This document shows, one piece after another, positions 36,211-45,546 of a stretch of DNA of 64,000 bases. The DNA lies in the NCBI GenBank assembly GCA_963669405.2, contig CAXXHF010000003.1, forward strand, positions 424,338 through 488,337, given 5' to 3'. Origin of the DNA: Aureisphaera sp963669405. Lineage in GTDB: Bacteria > Bacteroidota > Bacteroidia > Flavobacteriales > Flavobacteriaceae. The notes under the pieces were generated by a model that searched no databases, had not been told where the DNA came from, and was given only the letters and a program-made list of their open reading frames with translations. Every line of letters begins with the position of its first letter. Position 1 is the stretch's first letter. The translations under genes were made by a program, and so were the position numbers.

Positions 36211-37410
36211 TTAAAAAATGAGCAAGTTAGGATCACTGTACGGCAAATCGAACCAATCCGCAACTGCTTTGTTCGTTAAAATTCCGTGGTAAAAGTACAA
36301 ACCATTTTTTAAACCAGCATCCATTCTAATAGCTTCTTCCAGTCCTCCGCATTCGGCTATTTCTAAAAGATAGGGCGTGAAGATATTACTTAAAGAAACC
36401 GAGGCCGATTTTGGATAACGGGCAGGAATGTTGGGTACTCCATAATGTAGGACACCGTGTTTAATGACAGTGGGGGCGTTGTGCGAAGTCATTTCTGTAG
36501 TTTCAAAACAACCTCCCATATCCACACTTACATCGATAATAACTGCTCCTTTCTTCATACATTCTACCATTGCTTCAGTTACAATTACTGGAGAACGGTG
36601 TTTGCCTCGAACGGCACCAATGGCAACATCACAACGGCGAAGGGCTTTTAATAGGTTTTTTGGCTGAATGGTAGATGTATATAGCGTTTGCCCAACTTTA
36701 GATTGTATTCTTCGCAATTTGGTAATAGAATTATCGAACACCTTAACATTGGCTCCTAACCCTAAGGCTGCACGTACTGCATACTGTCCTACCGTTCCAG
36801 CGCCAATAACAACCACTTCTACTGGAGGGACACCGCTTATATTTCCAAACAACACTCCATTTCCGGTTTGGGAATCGACCATTAATTCTGAAGCAATAAG
36901 AACTGATGCCGTTCCTGCAATTTCACTCAGGGATTTCACAGCCGGATAGCTACCGTCTTCATCCTTAATAAACTCGAAGGCCAAAGCAGTGATCTTTTTC
37001 TTGGCCAAGGCTTCAAAATATTCCTTTTTCTGCTTCTTAAGTTGTAGGGCAGATATAAGCACTGTTTTTGGGTTGATCTGTTCCAGCTCAGAAAGGGTAG
37101 GGGGTTCTACTTTTAATAGAATGGGGCATCCCAATACTTTTTTGGTGTCTTCAGAAAGTTGTGCTCCCGCTTCACTATATTTTTTGTCGCTATACCCCGC
37201 TTCTTCACCTGCTCCGGACTCGATGAGTACTTGATGTCCATTAGCTACTAGCGCAGCAACAGCATCTGGGGTAAGGCAGATACGTTGTTCTTGAAAATGA
37301 ATTTCTTTGGGAATACCAATGACGAGATCGCTTTTTTCATGTGCAATTTCCAAGGTCTCTTCCTGAGGAAGCAATTGTGCTTTGGTAAAAGGCGATTTTG
37401 GTTGCGACAT
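36211..37410 (-). CDS. ald: Alanine dehydrogenase
   Basis: 399 residues. N-terminal catalytic domain (IGIPKEIHFQEQRICLTPDAV) and Rossmann-fold domain with VVVIGAGTVGQYAVRAALGLGANV; Asp and Lys positions in the substrate region appear preserved. A 28-residue N-terminal extension is unlike the short bacterial Ald. It interconverts L-alanine and pyruvate with NAD. In relatives it precedes tsaE and porX; here about 4.5 kb of inserted genes separate them. Confidence 0.88.
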   Translation of the reverse strand: MSQPKSPFTKAQLLPQEETLEIAHEKSDLVIGIPKEIHFQEQRICLTPDAVAALVANGHQVLIESGAGEEAGYSDKKYSEAGAQLSEDTKKVLGCPILLKVEPPTLSELEQINPKTVLISALQLKKQKKEYFEALAKKKITALAFEFIKDEDGSYPAVKSLSEIAGTASVLIASELMVDSQTGNGVLFGNISGVPPVEVVVIGAGTVGQYAVRAALGLGANVKVFDNSITKLRRIQSKVGQTLYTSTIQPKNLLKALRRCDVAIGAVRGKHRSPVIVTEAMVECMKKGAVIIDVSVDMGGCFETTEMTSHNAPTVIKHGVLHYGVPNIPARYPKSASVSLSNIFTPYLLEIAECGGLEEAIRMDAGLKNGLYFYHGILTNKAVADWFDLPYSDPNLLIF

Positions 37411-37495
37411 ACATGGCAGGTGTTAGTTGCACCAAGTTACACAATAAATTTGAAAATTAGGAAAAGTATAACGCGCTAAATCTTTCATCAAATTA

Positions 37496-37561
37496 TTGTC
37501 ATTCCGAACACGGCATCTCCCTCTTTAAGCCAACATGCAAAGCATGGGTTCGGAATGACAA
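37496..37561. repeat. Palindromic repeat element with GTCATTCCGAA arms
   Basis: A perfect 14-bp inverted repeat: TTGTCATTCCGAAC (37496-37509) and its complement at 37548-37561, with an inner CATGC-AAA-GCATG hairpin at 37534-37546, a folded 66-bp unit. Similar GTCATTCCGA-armed units occur as dispersed repeats in flavobacterial genomes (recollection, not searched). It lies in the 392-bp gap between ald and the first TPR-AraC gene, at the left edge of the inserted block; the remainder of that gap (37411-37802) shows only the promoter at 37746-37773. Confidence 0.7.
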
Positions 37562-37745
37562 ATAAAAATTGAAATTTCAATAATTAAGACAAACATCGCT
37601 TGTATCTGTCGTAGTTGCAACAGTTGTTGATGACGATTCAAGAATTATCAAAGATTATTTTCTAATACCAGCACCAGTATGCGATTGCATTGGTTTGAAG
37701 ATCAATATTTTATAGTATCTGTGCAATTGTTTGGATTTTATTCAG

Positions 37746-37773
37746 TTTGAGTTCTAAAGAATCTCTAATTTTG
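37746..37773 (+). promoter_or_regulatory. Candidate promoter of the first TPR-AraC gene
   Basis: TTTG at 37746-37749, a 16-base spacer and TAATTTTG at 37766-37773. The spacer is a little shorter than the usual 19-20. Confidence 0.4.
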
Positions 37774-37802
37774 ACCAAAATGAAAAATTGCTACTCGGTT
37801 AT

Positions 37803-39560
37803 ATGTTAAAAATTGTATATATCACCCTCTCTTTTTATTTTGTTCTTGTCGGGGTTCAAGCACAGGAAATAAATCAATCCTATCTTAATAAAATAGATGA
37901 TGAGTCTTTATTGAAAGTTTTTGATGAAGTACGACCAGATACCATAAAAATGGAGATGGTTGCTAGAGTTTATTTAGAACGAGCAAGAAGAGAAGGAGAT
38001 ACCATAAAAATGGCAAGGGGATACGATCGACTTGCTAGAATATTTTCTCCTAAGAAGAATATTTTTTTTGCAGATAGTATTATTGAGCTTACTAAAAAAA
38101 TAGACAATATTACATATCCTGGTCTTGCGTATTTAATGAAAGGGGTCAACTATGAATTGATGGAAAATATTGAATTGGAATATGAAAATTTTCTAATGGC
38201 CTATTCTTTTGCAATGAAACGGAATAATATTACTCATAAAGTTTTCGTCTTAGACAGAATGGCTACTACACAGGCTACCTTTGGGGATAAAAATAGAGCA
38301 CTTCTATTACAAAAAGAGAGGGATTCAATAGTAAACACCAAAGAGTTTTACGACGAAAATTTTGAAGAAACACGTGAAGAAAATAGGGATATGGCAATGC
38401 AATATTATGTAAATGAAAAAATCCTCTCTCAAAGATGTTTTGTTTATTGTTATTTAATGCTTAAAAAGTATGATAAGGCAAAATCTCATTTAGATAGTCT
38501 AAAGCAACATTTGGATCTATTTGTTGATGGGTATAGCTATAAGTGGCATAAAATGTGGTTTTTAGATGCTTCTATGGAACTAAATTATTATTCAAGGAAT
38601 TTTAAAAGTGCGTTAGAATATTCAGACTCTATAGTTACTACTTTTGATAGAGAAGAAGTAACAAATTCAAGTTTTAAAAATATTTTTCTTTTCAAAGGTT
38701 TGTCATGGATAGGTCTTAAGGAACAACAAAAAGGAATAGAACATTTACTAAAAGCTGATTCCATATTTAAATTAGACACTATTGATGTTAACTTGGTTAA
38801 TGATCGTTTACTTTATGAAAAACTGAATACATACTATGATGGTGCTCAAAGAAGAAAGAAGAAAATTGAGTTTTTAAATAGGCTGATCTATTTTGACAGC
38901 ATCCATAAACGAAACTATGCATATTTTGAACCCAAATACATACGGGAAATTGAGACGCCACGTCTACTGGAAGAGAAACAGCATCTCATAGATTCCTTAG
39001 AGGAAAAAGACAAGCGCAATAAGGCTTTGGTATTGGGGGCTGGAATATTACTCTTTACTGCGTTGGGCTTTCTGGGCTATTACTATCGAAGGCAAAAATT
39101 ATTCAGAAAAAGATTTGAAGCCTTGGTAAATAATGAAGTTTCGAAGCAGCACGCTCTGCCAATAGAAGGTAATGAGACTTCTTTAGATATTTCACCAGAG
39201 ATTGTATCTCATATCATGGAAGGCTTAGAGAAATTTGAAAGAGACAAAAAATTCACTAATCCAACATTGAATCTCAATGTTTTGGCCAAGGAAATGGATA
39301 CCAACTCCAACTATTTGTCAAGAGTGGTCAATTATAAAATGGGGAAAGGCTTTTCAAGCTATATCAATGACCTGCGTCTGGAATACTGCATTGGTCATTT
39401 GCTACCCCAAGAACTCTACAGAAAATTCACTATCAAGGCAATTGCCGAAGAATGTGGGTACAAGAATGCAGAATCCTTTTCCAGGGGCTTCTTTAAGAAA
39501 TACGGAATCTATCCGTCTTATTATATCAAGAATATTGATAAAGTATCAAAGGCAGAATAA
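37803..39560 (+). CDS. TPR - transmembrane - AraC-type HTH regulator
   Basis: 585 residues from ATG at 37803; a TTG 15 bases upstream is a possible but weaker start. Signal-like N-terminus ending QAQ, a helical TPR-like sensor region (about 25-410, including YLERARREGDTIKMARGYDRLA), a membrane helix (about 425-445, GAGILLFTALGFLGYYYRR), and a C-terminal AraC HTH (KFTIKAIAEECGYKNAESFSRGFFKKYGIYPSYY). The layout resembles periplasmic-sensor one-component regulators of Bacteroidota. The next gene is a close paralogue. Confidence 0.85.
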   Translation: MLKIVYITLSFYFVLVGVQAQEINQSYLNKIDDESLLKVFDEVRPDTIKMEMVARVYLERARREGDTIKMARGYDRLARIFSPKKNIFFADSIIELTKKIDNITYPGLAYLMKGVNYELMENIELEYENFLMAYSFAMKRNNITHKVFVLDRMATTQATFGDKNRALLLQKERDSIVNTKEFYDENFEETREENRDMAMQYYVNEKILSQRCFVYCYLMLKKYDKAKSHLDSLKQHLDLFVDGYSYKWHKMWFLDASMELNYYSRNFKSALEYSDSIVTTFDREEVTNSSFKNIFLFKGLSWIGLKEQQKGIEHLLKADSIFKLDTIDVNLVNDRLLYEKLNTYYDGAQRRKKKIEFLNRLIYFDSIHKRNYAYFEPKYIREIETPRLLEEKQHLIDSLEEKDKRNKALVLGAGILLFTALGFLGYYYRRQKLFRKRFEALVNNEVSKQHALPIEGNETSLDISPEIVSHIMEGLEKFERDKKFTNPTLNLNVLAKEMDTNSNYLSRVVNYKMGKGFSSYINDLRLEYCIGHLLPQELYRKFTIKAIAEECGYKNAESFSRGFFKKYGIYPSYYIKNIDKVSKAE

Positions 39561-41318
39561 ATGGGGAGGTCATTGAAAATAAAGCTGTTTTCACTTCTTT
39601 TTTTGTTCCATTTTGGAATGAAAGCACAAGATTTTAGTCAAAGCTATTTAAATGGGTTGGAAGATGAAGAACTCCTAACGCTATTTGATGAAATGGAAAG
39701 TGATACCCTGAAACAGGAGAAGATCGCTAGGGTTTATCTAGAACGCGGAAGAAGAGAAGGAGACACCATAAAGATGGCAAGGGCTTATGAGCGATTGGCT
39801 TTGATTTTTCATAAAGAAAGAAATATTTCATTTTCAGATAGTGTCATTGAATTGACCAAGAACATTAACAATATTACATATCCGGCACAAGGATATTTAA
39901 TCCGTGGATATAATAAAGATCATAATGAATATGAGCCTTATCTAGCTTTTAATGATTATTTAAAAGCATATGAGATAGCAAAAGATCGAGGTAATATACC
40001 ACAACAAACGTATTTAATGGATCGGTTGATATTCCTTCAGGGGGAATGGGGAGATATGCAAAAAGCACTGGAGTTGCAAAAGAAACGGCATGCTTTAATG
40101 AAAAAGAATCATCTTGAAGACATAACTAAATCAACACGCGAAAGTAAAAGGGAGAACGTAAAAAATTTTCAGGTGAAGGATGAAATCATATCCTATGAAT
40201 GTTTTGTGTTTTGCTATCTAGGGATGCAAAAAATGGACTCTGCCCGTATCTATATTCAAAAGGTTTTTGAAAAAATGGAAACCTATGAGGCTCATGACAA
40301 ATTGCGTGATGTAGCTTGGGGTTTAGATGCATTGATGGAGGTTGAGTATCATACAGGTAATTACGAAAAAGTTATCGAGTTGGGTGATTCTATATCTTCT
40401 ATAGAATCACCAGAACTGTCTTTGTATTATATAAAAAATCCAAATTTATTTCAAGGTCTAGCCTATCTTGAAATGGGGCAGTCTGATAAAGCATTGGCTC
40501 ATTTATCAGTTGCAGATTCTATACTAAGGATAGAAGGTGTGAATTCTTTAATTCAATCTGACCGTTTACTGTATAAGGGTTTGTTCGAGGCTTATAAGGA
40601 GAAAGGAGATGCAGGGAAACAGATTGAATATTTGGATAAAATTATTGGATTGGACAGTGTGATTAAGAAGAATTATCTGGAATTTGAACCGAAACATATC
40701 CGCGAATTTGAGACACCATTACTGTTGGAGGAGAAGCAACAGCTTATTAATTCTTTAGAAAAAAAAGATAAACGCAACAATAAGATACTAATAGGAGGAG
40801 CTTCCCTTTTTGTAGTAACCTTGGTATTCTTGGGCTATTACTATAGAAGGCAGCGGCTTTTTAAGAAACGATTTGAAGCTTTGGTACAAGCAGGTAAAGT
40901 TCAGACAACACCTATTCCAGTGACCCAAGATATTGGTGCCTTGGATATTTCAGAAGAGGTTGTGTCACAAATCATGAAGCAATTATCTGTATTTGAAGAG
41001 AAGCAGCAGTATATAAACCCGAAATTGTCATTAAATGAATTGGCCAAGATTTTCAATACCAATTCCAGTTATCTTTCCCGTATAGTTAATTACAAGAAAG
41101 GCAAAGGATTTTCAGATTACATCAATGATCTGCGTTTGGAATACTGTATCAATGATTTATTGACACAGGAGATGTATAGAAAATTCACTATCAAGGCAAT
41201 TGCCGAAGAATGCGGGTACAAAAGTGGAGAGTCTTTTTCCAGAATCTTTTTTAAGAAGTACGGTATCTATCCGTCTTATTATATCAAGGAAATAGAAAAG
41301 AAAAGGAGGGAAGCCTAG
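39561..41318 (+). CDS. TPR - transmembrane - AraC-type HTH regulator, paralogue
   Basis: 585 residues starting directly at the base after the upstream stop, so translation is coupled. It repeats the upstream design: signal peptide ending KAQ, TPR-like sensor with YLERGRREGDTIKMARAYERLALIF, a membrane helix (GGASLFVVTLVFLGYYYRR) and an AraC HTH (KFTIKAIAEECGYKSGESFSRIFFKKYGIYPSYY). N- and C-terminal parts are near identical to the upstream protein; the middle has diverged. Stop codons overlap those of the converging membrane-protein gene by 4 bases. Confidence 0.87.
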   Translation: MGRSLKIKLFSLLFLFHFGMKAQDFSQSYLNGLEDEELLTLFDEMESDTLKQEKIARVYLERGRREGDTIKMARAYERLALIFHKERNISFSDSVIELTKNINNITYPAQGYLIRGYNKDHNEYEPYLAFNDYLKAYEIAKDRGNIPQQTYLMDRLIFLQGEWGDMQKALELQKKRHALMKKNHLEDITKSTRESKRENVKNFQVKDEIISYECFVFCYLGMQKMDSARIYIQKVFEKMETYEAHDKLRDVAWGLDALMEVEYHTGNYEKVIELGDSISSIESPELSLYYIKNPNLFQGLAYLEMGQSDKALAHLSVADSILRIEGVNSLIQSDRLLYKGLFEAYKEKGDAGKQIEYLDKIIGLDSVIKKNYLEFEPKHIREFETPLLLEEKQQLINSLEKKDKRNNKILIGGASLFVVTLVFLGYYYRRQRLFKKRFEALVQAGKVQTTPIPVTQDIGALDISEEVVSQIMKQLSVFEEKQQYINPKLSLNELAKIFNTNSSYLSRIVNYKKGKGFSDYINDLRLEYCINDLLTQEMYRKFTIKAIAEECGYKSGESFSRIFFKKYGIYPSYYIKEIEKKRREA

Positions 41319-41842
41319 TTAAATAGATCCTTGATCTGTTGCCAAACTGATCTGTTTTGTCCTAATTCTTCTTCAAAGGATTTTAAATCGGCTCCACGCA
41401 CTTTGGCAAAGAGTTTTGCTCTAATTAGGTATACAAATGGAACTATCACCATCATCAGAGGAATAATGTAATAAATTTCCAATTCGTCCATGTTATAATT
41501 TTGATTAATCACACCCCATAATTGGAAAGAATACATTGCAATAGGTACCAAAATAATCCAGTGCCACCAATGCCTACAAGTAAAAAACCAAATTAAAAGT
41601 AATAATAATGGGACAGCTTTACCTACAAAATACCATGCCAAATGGGCCATGGATGCATATCCTGTAGTAAGTGTAAAAAAATAAGTTTCCCAAACTTGGG
41701 AGTCGCCTGGGAATATATCATAAGAATAGAAAACGAAAGGGGTTAATGCAATAACAAGTACAATTAACCCCCCTATGAATAAAGATTTTTTATCCGTTTT
41801 GTAGAATATCTGGTCTTTCGATTTGTTGATCTGTTTGTTCAT
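41315..41842 (-). CDS. Multi-pass membrane protein, unknown function
   Basis: About 175 residues from MNKQINKSKDQIFYKT; an earlier ATG gives MFLVLPRTSK in addition, but it lies deep inside the overlapping lipoprotein gene and adds no recognised feature. Four or five hydrophobic helices (e.g. SLFIGGLIVLVIALTPF, AVPLLLLLIWFFTC, IILVPIAMYSFQLWG, IPLMMVIVPFVYLI) and a polar C-terminal tail. Family not recognised. It is probably coupled to the upstream lipoprotein, overlapping it by about 53 bases. Confidence 0.7.
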   Translation of the reverse strand: MNKQINKSKDQIFYKTDKKSLFIGGLIVLVIALTPFVFYSYDIFPGDSQVWETYFFTLTTGYASMAHLAWYFVGKAVPLLLLLIWFFTCRHWWHWIILVPIAMYSFQLWGVINQNYNMDELEIYYIIPLMMVIVPFVYLIRAKLFAKVRGADLKSFEEELGQNRSVWQQIKDLFN

Positions 41843-41924
41843 CTTCGATGTTCTCGGGAGTACAAGAAACAAATAAGAAGGCTCCTAAGATTGCAACGAT
41901 AAATAGGTAGTTTTTGAATTTCAT
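41790..41924 (-). CDS. 44-residue lipoprotein overlapping the membrane-protein gene
   Basis: A short frame beginning MKFKNYLFIVAILGAFLFV with lipobox FVSC (Cys21), followed by an acidic peptide (TPENIEDEQTDQQIERPDI) and a stop. The signal sequence is textbook, and the reading frame overlaps the start of the next gene by 53 bases, typical of coupled small genes. The mature part is only ~24 residues; no function can be given. Below the usual size cut-off for gene calling. Confidence 0.55.
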   Translation of the reverse strand: MKFKNYLFIVAILGAFLFVSCTPENIEDEQTDQQIERPDILQNG

Positions 41925-42104
41925 AATACTAGTTTTTGTGAGGTTTATATTACAAACCTATCACGAAAAAAAACAAGTATTTCAAAAGACTTCGCCGTAT
42001 TTTGATAAGTTTACCCTAAGGCAAAAAAATTCCTCTTCATTAATGTGATAAATGGGGGCAAACATTATAAAGTAGGCAAAGAATTTATGTAATCGCTGCA
42101 AGTC

Positions 42105-42518
42105 TTATTTCACCGGCAAAATGTTTAAAGTTCTACTTCCGTTTTTATTTTTGGTTAGTTCTATCATTGTTGTTACTTCTGGTAAGAGCGATTCAACCTT
42201 TTCAGGCCATTCCACAAAATTCCAATGTCCAGAATCGAAATAATCTTCAATTCCTATATCCAAGGCTTCTTCCTCATCTTCCAAGCGGTAAAAATCGAAG
42301 TGATATAATTTGTCCTCGTTGAGGGCGTATTCATTTACAATAGAGAAGGTTGGGCTGCTTATGGTGTCTTGCACCCCTAATTTTTTGGCTAATTCCTTGA
42401 TCAGTGTAGTTTTACCAACTCCCATTTCCCCATAGAATAAAAGGGTTTTGGAAGGGCTGTTGGTTAAAACCATACCAGCTATTTCTGGTAATTCCTGTAA
42501 TGTAAAAGTACGTTTCAT
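42105..42518 (-). CDS. tsaE: tRNA threonylcarbamoyladenosine biosynthesis ATPase
   Basis: 137 residues with Walker A GEMGVGKTT (30-38) and the SPTFSIVNEY and FDFYRLEDEEEALDIGIEDYF segments of TsaE. It supports TsaB/TsaD in making t6A37 on ANN-decoding tRNAs. Family length is normal. It lies 94 bases downstream of porX, the usual flavobacterial arrangement. Confidence 0.93.
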   Translation of the reverse strand: MKRTFTLQELPEIAGMVLTNSPSKTLLFYGEMGVGKTTLIKELAKKLGVQDTISSPTFSIVNEYALNEDKLYHFDFYRLEDEEEALDIGIEDYFDSGHWNFVEWPEKVESLLPEVTTMIELTKNKNGSRTLNILPVK

Positions 42519-42612
42519 GATCTAAGGGCTGAAACAAATATAAAAATATTTCCGACTATCTGCCTAAATTGCCGTTTAAATGTATGAAAATCAGTAAATT
42601 CTTACAAATAAT

Positions 42613-44160
42613 TTATTTTGGAGATAATACTGCGAAGGGAATTACCATTTCTTCTAGGGAAACTCCACCATGCTGGTAGGTATTCCTGTAATAACTTACA
42701 TAATGGTTGTAGTTATTAGGGTAGGCAAAGAACAGGTCTCCTTTGGCAAAGATGAACGAACTACTCATATTAATACTGGGGAGATGGATGGTACTAGGGT
42801 TTTTGGCTGCCAAAACATCACGGTCTTCATAGGTAAGACTCTTACCTGTTTTGTATCGTAAATTAAGACTGGTGTTCTTATCGCCAATGACTTTAGATGG
42901 ATTCTTTACGTTGATAGTACCATGATCTGTCGTGATAATCAATTGAAACCCTAATTGGGAAGCTTGTTGTATGATTTCCATCAATGGAGAGTTCTTAAAC
43001 CAACTTTCGGTGAGGGATCGGTAGGATTTATCTGTAGAGGCCAATTCCTTGATCACTTCCATCTCTGTCTTGGCATGGGATAACATATCTACAAAATTGT
43101 ATACAATAACCGTAAGATCTTCGTTCTTGTGGCTTTTGAAGTTTTCAGAAAGGCGTTTCCCTTGTTTTAAACTAGAGATTTTATGGTAACTCCAATCCAA
43201 ATTAAGACCTAAACGTTTTAACTGGGCTCCCAGAAAATCTTTTTCGTACATGTTCTTTCCACCTTCATCTGTATCATTTAACCACCAATTGGGGTGCAAC
43301 TTTTGCATATCACTTGGCATAAGCCCGGAGAAAATAGCATTTCTTGCATATTGGGTTGCGGTAGGAAGAATACTGTAAAACAATTCTTCTTGTTGTTTTT
43401 TATACGTATTGTTCAAATAAGGCTCAAAGGCTTTCCACTGGTCGTAGCGGAGGTTGTCTACTACAACAAGCAGGGTTTGCTTATTGGTTAGCCTAGGAAC
43501 AATTCTTTCTTTGAATAGTGTGTGAGACATTACAGGGGCATCACTAGAGTTTCCAAACCAATCTGGGTAGTTCTTATCAATAAACTTGCAGAACTGTGTA
43601 TTGGCTTCCAGTTTTTGGGATTCTAAAATTTCGAACATTCCAGAATCTTCAATGTTTTCCAATTCCAGTTCCCAATACACCAATTTTTGATAGAGCTCTG
43701 CCCACTCTTCATGAGAGTTCACCATGGATAGGTCCATGGCAATCTTTCTAAATTCCTGTTGGTAATTTGAAGTTGTTTTCTCAGAAACCAATCGGGTGTT
43801 ATCTAGGGTTTTCTTTAAACTCAGCAATATCTGGTGTGGATTCACTGGTTTTATGAGATAATCTGCAATTTTAGAACCAATGGCTTCCTCCATGATGTAT
43901 TCCTCTTCACTTTTTGTGATCATGACTACAGGAAGAGTAGCTTGTCGTTCTTTAATTTCAGAGAGCGTTTCCAATCCTGTAAGCCCAGGCATGTTTTCGT
44001 CCAGGAATACGATATCGAAATTATCATTGTCAATTTCCTGAAGTGCTTCTGTACCACTCTGTGCTGTGGTTACATTGTAATTACGTCCTTCCAGAAATAG
44101 AATGTGGGGTTTCAATAGGTCAATTTCGTCGTCTACCCAAAGTACTTTTATCTCGCTCAT
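42613..44160 (-). CDS. porX: PorX response regulator with PglZ domain
   Basis: 515 residues. Receiver domain (1-120) with the phosphoacceptor Asp54 in VFLDENMPG, Thr82 and Lys104. From about residue 160 a PglZ/alkaline-phosphatase-like domain follows (LLVVVDNLRYDQW, VIVYNFVDMLSHAK, IITTDHGTINV). This is the PorX architecture, which controls type IX secretion gene expression together with the histidine kinase PorY and sigma factor SigP. PorY is not in this window. No HTH domain. Confidence 0.93.
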   Translation of the reverse strand: MSEIKVLWVDDEIDLLKPHILFLEGRNYNVTTAQSGTEALQEIDNDNFDIVFLDENMPGLTGLETLSEIKERQATLPVVMITKSEEEYIMEEAIGSKIADYLIKPVNPHQILLSLKKTLDNTRLVSEKTTSNYQQEFRKIAMDLSMVNSHEEWAELYQKLVYWELELENIEDSGMFEILESQKLEANTQFCKFIDKNYPDWFGNSSDAPVMSHTLFKERIVPRLTNKQTLLVVVDNLRYDQWKAFEPYLNNTYKKQQEELFYSILPTATQYARNAIFSGLMPSDMQKLHPNWWLNDTDEGGKNMYEKDFLGAQLKRLGLNLDWSYHKISSLKQGKRLSENFKSHKNEDLTVIVYNFVDMLSHAKTEMEVIKELASTDKSYRSLTESWFKNSPLMEIIQQASQLGFQLIITTDHGTINVKNPSKVIGDKNTSLNLRYKTGKSLTYEDRDVLAAKNPSTIHLPSINMSSSFIFAKGDLFFAYPNNYNHYVSYYRNTYQHGGVSLEEMVIPFAVLSPK

Positions 44161-44281
44161 ATATGTATATTTGTTTTGAAATTAAGAATGGTAAGCTGCC
44201 AGTGCAGTGATACTATAACATCAAAAATACTTCCATAGTATTTTATAGTGTCGTTACAGGTTATTAATTAAAAGTTAAAGT

Positions 44282-45508
44282 TTGAAATTTAAGAATAAAC
44301 TCAAGATTGTAAACGACCCTATCTATGGTTTTATTACCATTCCCAATCCGCTGGTTTTCGAATTGATAGAGCACCCTTACTTTCAGCGTTTACGGCGTAT
44401 TACTCAAATGGGGATGTCCTATCTGGTCTATCCGGGAGCGCAACATACCAGATTCCATCATGCTTTGGGGGCCATGTTCCTTATGCAGCGTGCGGTACAG
44501 GTGCTTCGATCCAAGAATATTGAAATATCCGAAAAAGAAGAGGAAGCATTATATATAGCCATTCTCCTTCATGATATAGGTCATGGTCCCTTTTCTCATG
44601 CCATGGAGCATAGCATTGTAGATAATGTTGGGCATGAAGAGATCTCGCTTCTATTCATGAATGAACTGAATCGTCAATTCAATGGGCAATTGGATTTGGC
44701 CATTACAATTTTCAAAAATGAATATTCCCGAAAGTTTCTTCATCAACTTATCTCCAGTCAGCTAGATATGGATCGTCTGGATTACTTACGTCGTGATAGT
44801 TTCTATACGGGGGTGAGTGAAGGAAATGTAAATTCACAACGATTAATCACCATGCTCAACGTAAAGGACGATGCCTTGGTGGTGGAAGAAAAAGGAATTT
44901 ATTCTGTTGAGAAATTTATTATTGCCCGTAGGTTGATGTATTGGCAGGTCTACCTGCATAAAACAAGTTTGGTAGCAGAGCAGCTTTTGTTGCATTTATT
45001 GAAACGTGCTAAAGAGTTGGTACAATTAGGACATGATCTTCCGGCAAGTAAAGCCTTGTCTTATTTTTTGAAGGGAACTGTTTCGTTGGAGAATTTTTCG
45101 ATCGAAGTTTTGAACACTTTTTCAAAGTTGGATGATTATGATATTATCTCTGCCATGAAAAGTTGGAGTTATTCTGAAGATCTTGTATTGTCTGAACTTT
45201 CCAACATGCTGTTGAATCGTAAACTGCTTAAGATTAAATTAAAAAAGAAGCCTATTTCTGCCAGTAAACTACAAGAAAAGTTAGATGATGTTATGAAAGA
45301 ACACAACCTTTCCAAACATGAGGCATCTTATTTTGTGTTCCAAGGGAGCATAAGCAATCAAGCCTACCGAATGGATAAGGATACCATTAACCTTATTAAA
45401 AACAACGGAAGGGTAGTAGATGTGGCCAAGGCCAGTGATCAATTAAATATTGAGGCTTTGTCAAAAAGGGTAGTAAAATATTATATATGCTATCCTAAAA
45501 ACGATTAG
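44282..45508 (+). CDS. HD-domain phosphohydrolase
   Basis: 408 residues from a TTG start (no ATG nearby in frame). Metal-binding His60 in RFHHALG and His97-Asp98 in LLHDIGHGPFSH, with a second conserved Asp in QLDMDRLDYLRRD. It belongs to the SAMHD1/dGTPase-like HD family, acting on nucleotides or cyclic/linear nucleotides. Conserved between porX and lpxD in Flavobacteriaceae. lpxD follows after 38 bases. Confidence 0.88.
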   Translation: MKFKNKLKIVNDPIYGFITIPNPLVFELIEHPYFQRLRRITQMGMSYLVYPGAQHTRFHHALGAMFLMQRAVQVLRSKNIEISEKEEEALYIAILLHDIGHGPFSHAMEHSIVDNVGHEEISLLFMNELNRQFNGQLDLAITIFKNEYSRKFLHQLISSQLDMDRLDYLRRDSFYTGVSEGNVNSQRLITMLNVKDDALVVEEKGIYSVEKFIIARRLMYWQVYLHKTSLVAEQLLLHLLKRAKELVQLGHDLPASKALSYFLKGTVSLENFSIEVLNTFSKLDDYDIISAMKSWSYSEDLVLSELSNMLLNRKLLKIKLKKKPISASKLQEKLDDVMKEHNLSKHEASYFVFQGSISNQAYRMDKDTINLIKNNGRVVDVAKASDQLNIEALSKRVVKYYICYPKND

Positions 45509-45520
45509 CATTGCTTTTTT

Positions 45521-45528
45521 TATATTTG
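45521..45528 (+). promoter_or_regulatory. Candidate -7 box (TATATTTG) of lpxD
   Basis: TATATTTG after a T-rich run, 18 bases upstream of the ATG at 45547; it supports that start over the TTG at 45511. Confidence 0.5.
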
Positions 45529-45546
45529 CAACACTCAAAATCTAAA

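Noticed and set aside
44282..44282. Possible ATG start of the HD hydrolase further in
   Set aside because: The family alignment needs the MKFKNKLKIVNDPIYG segment, so the TTG start is kept.
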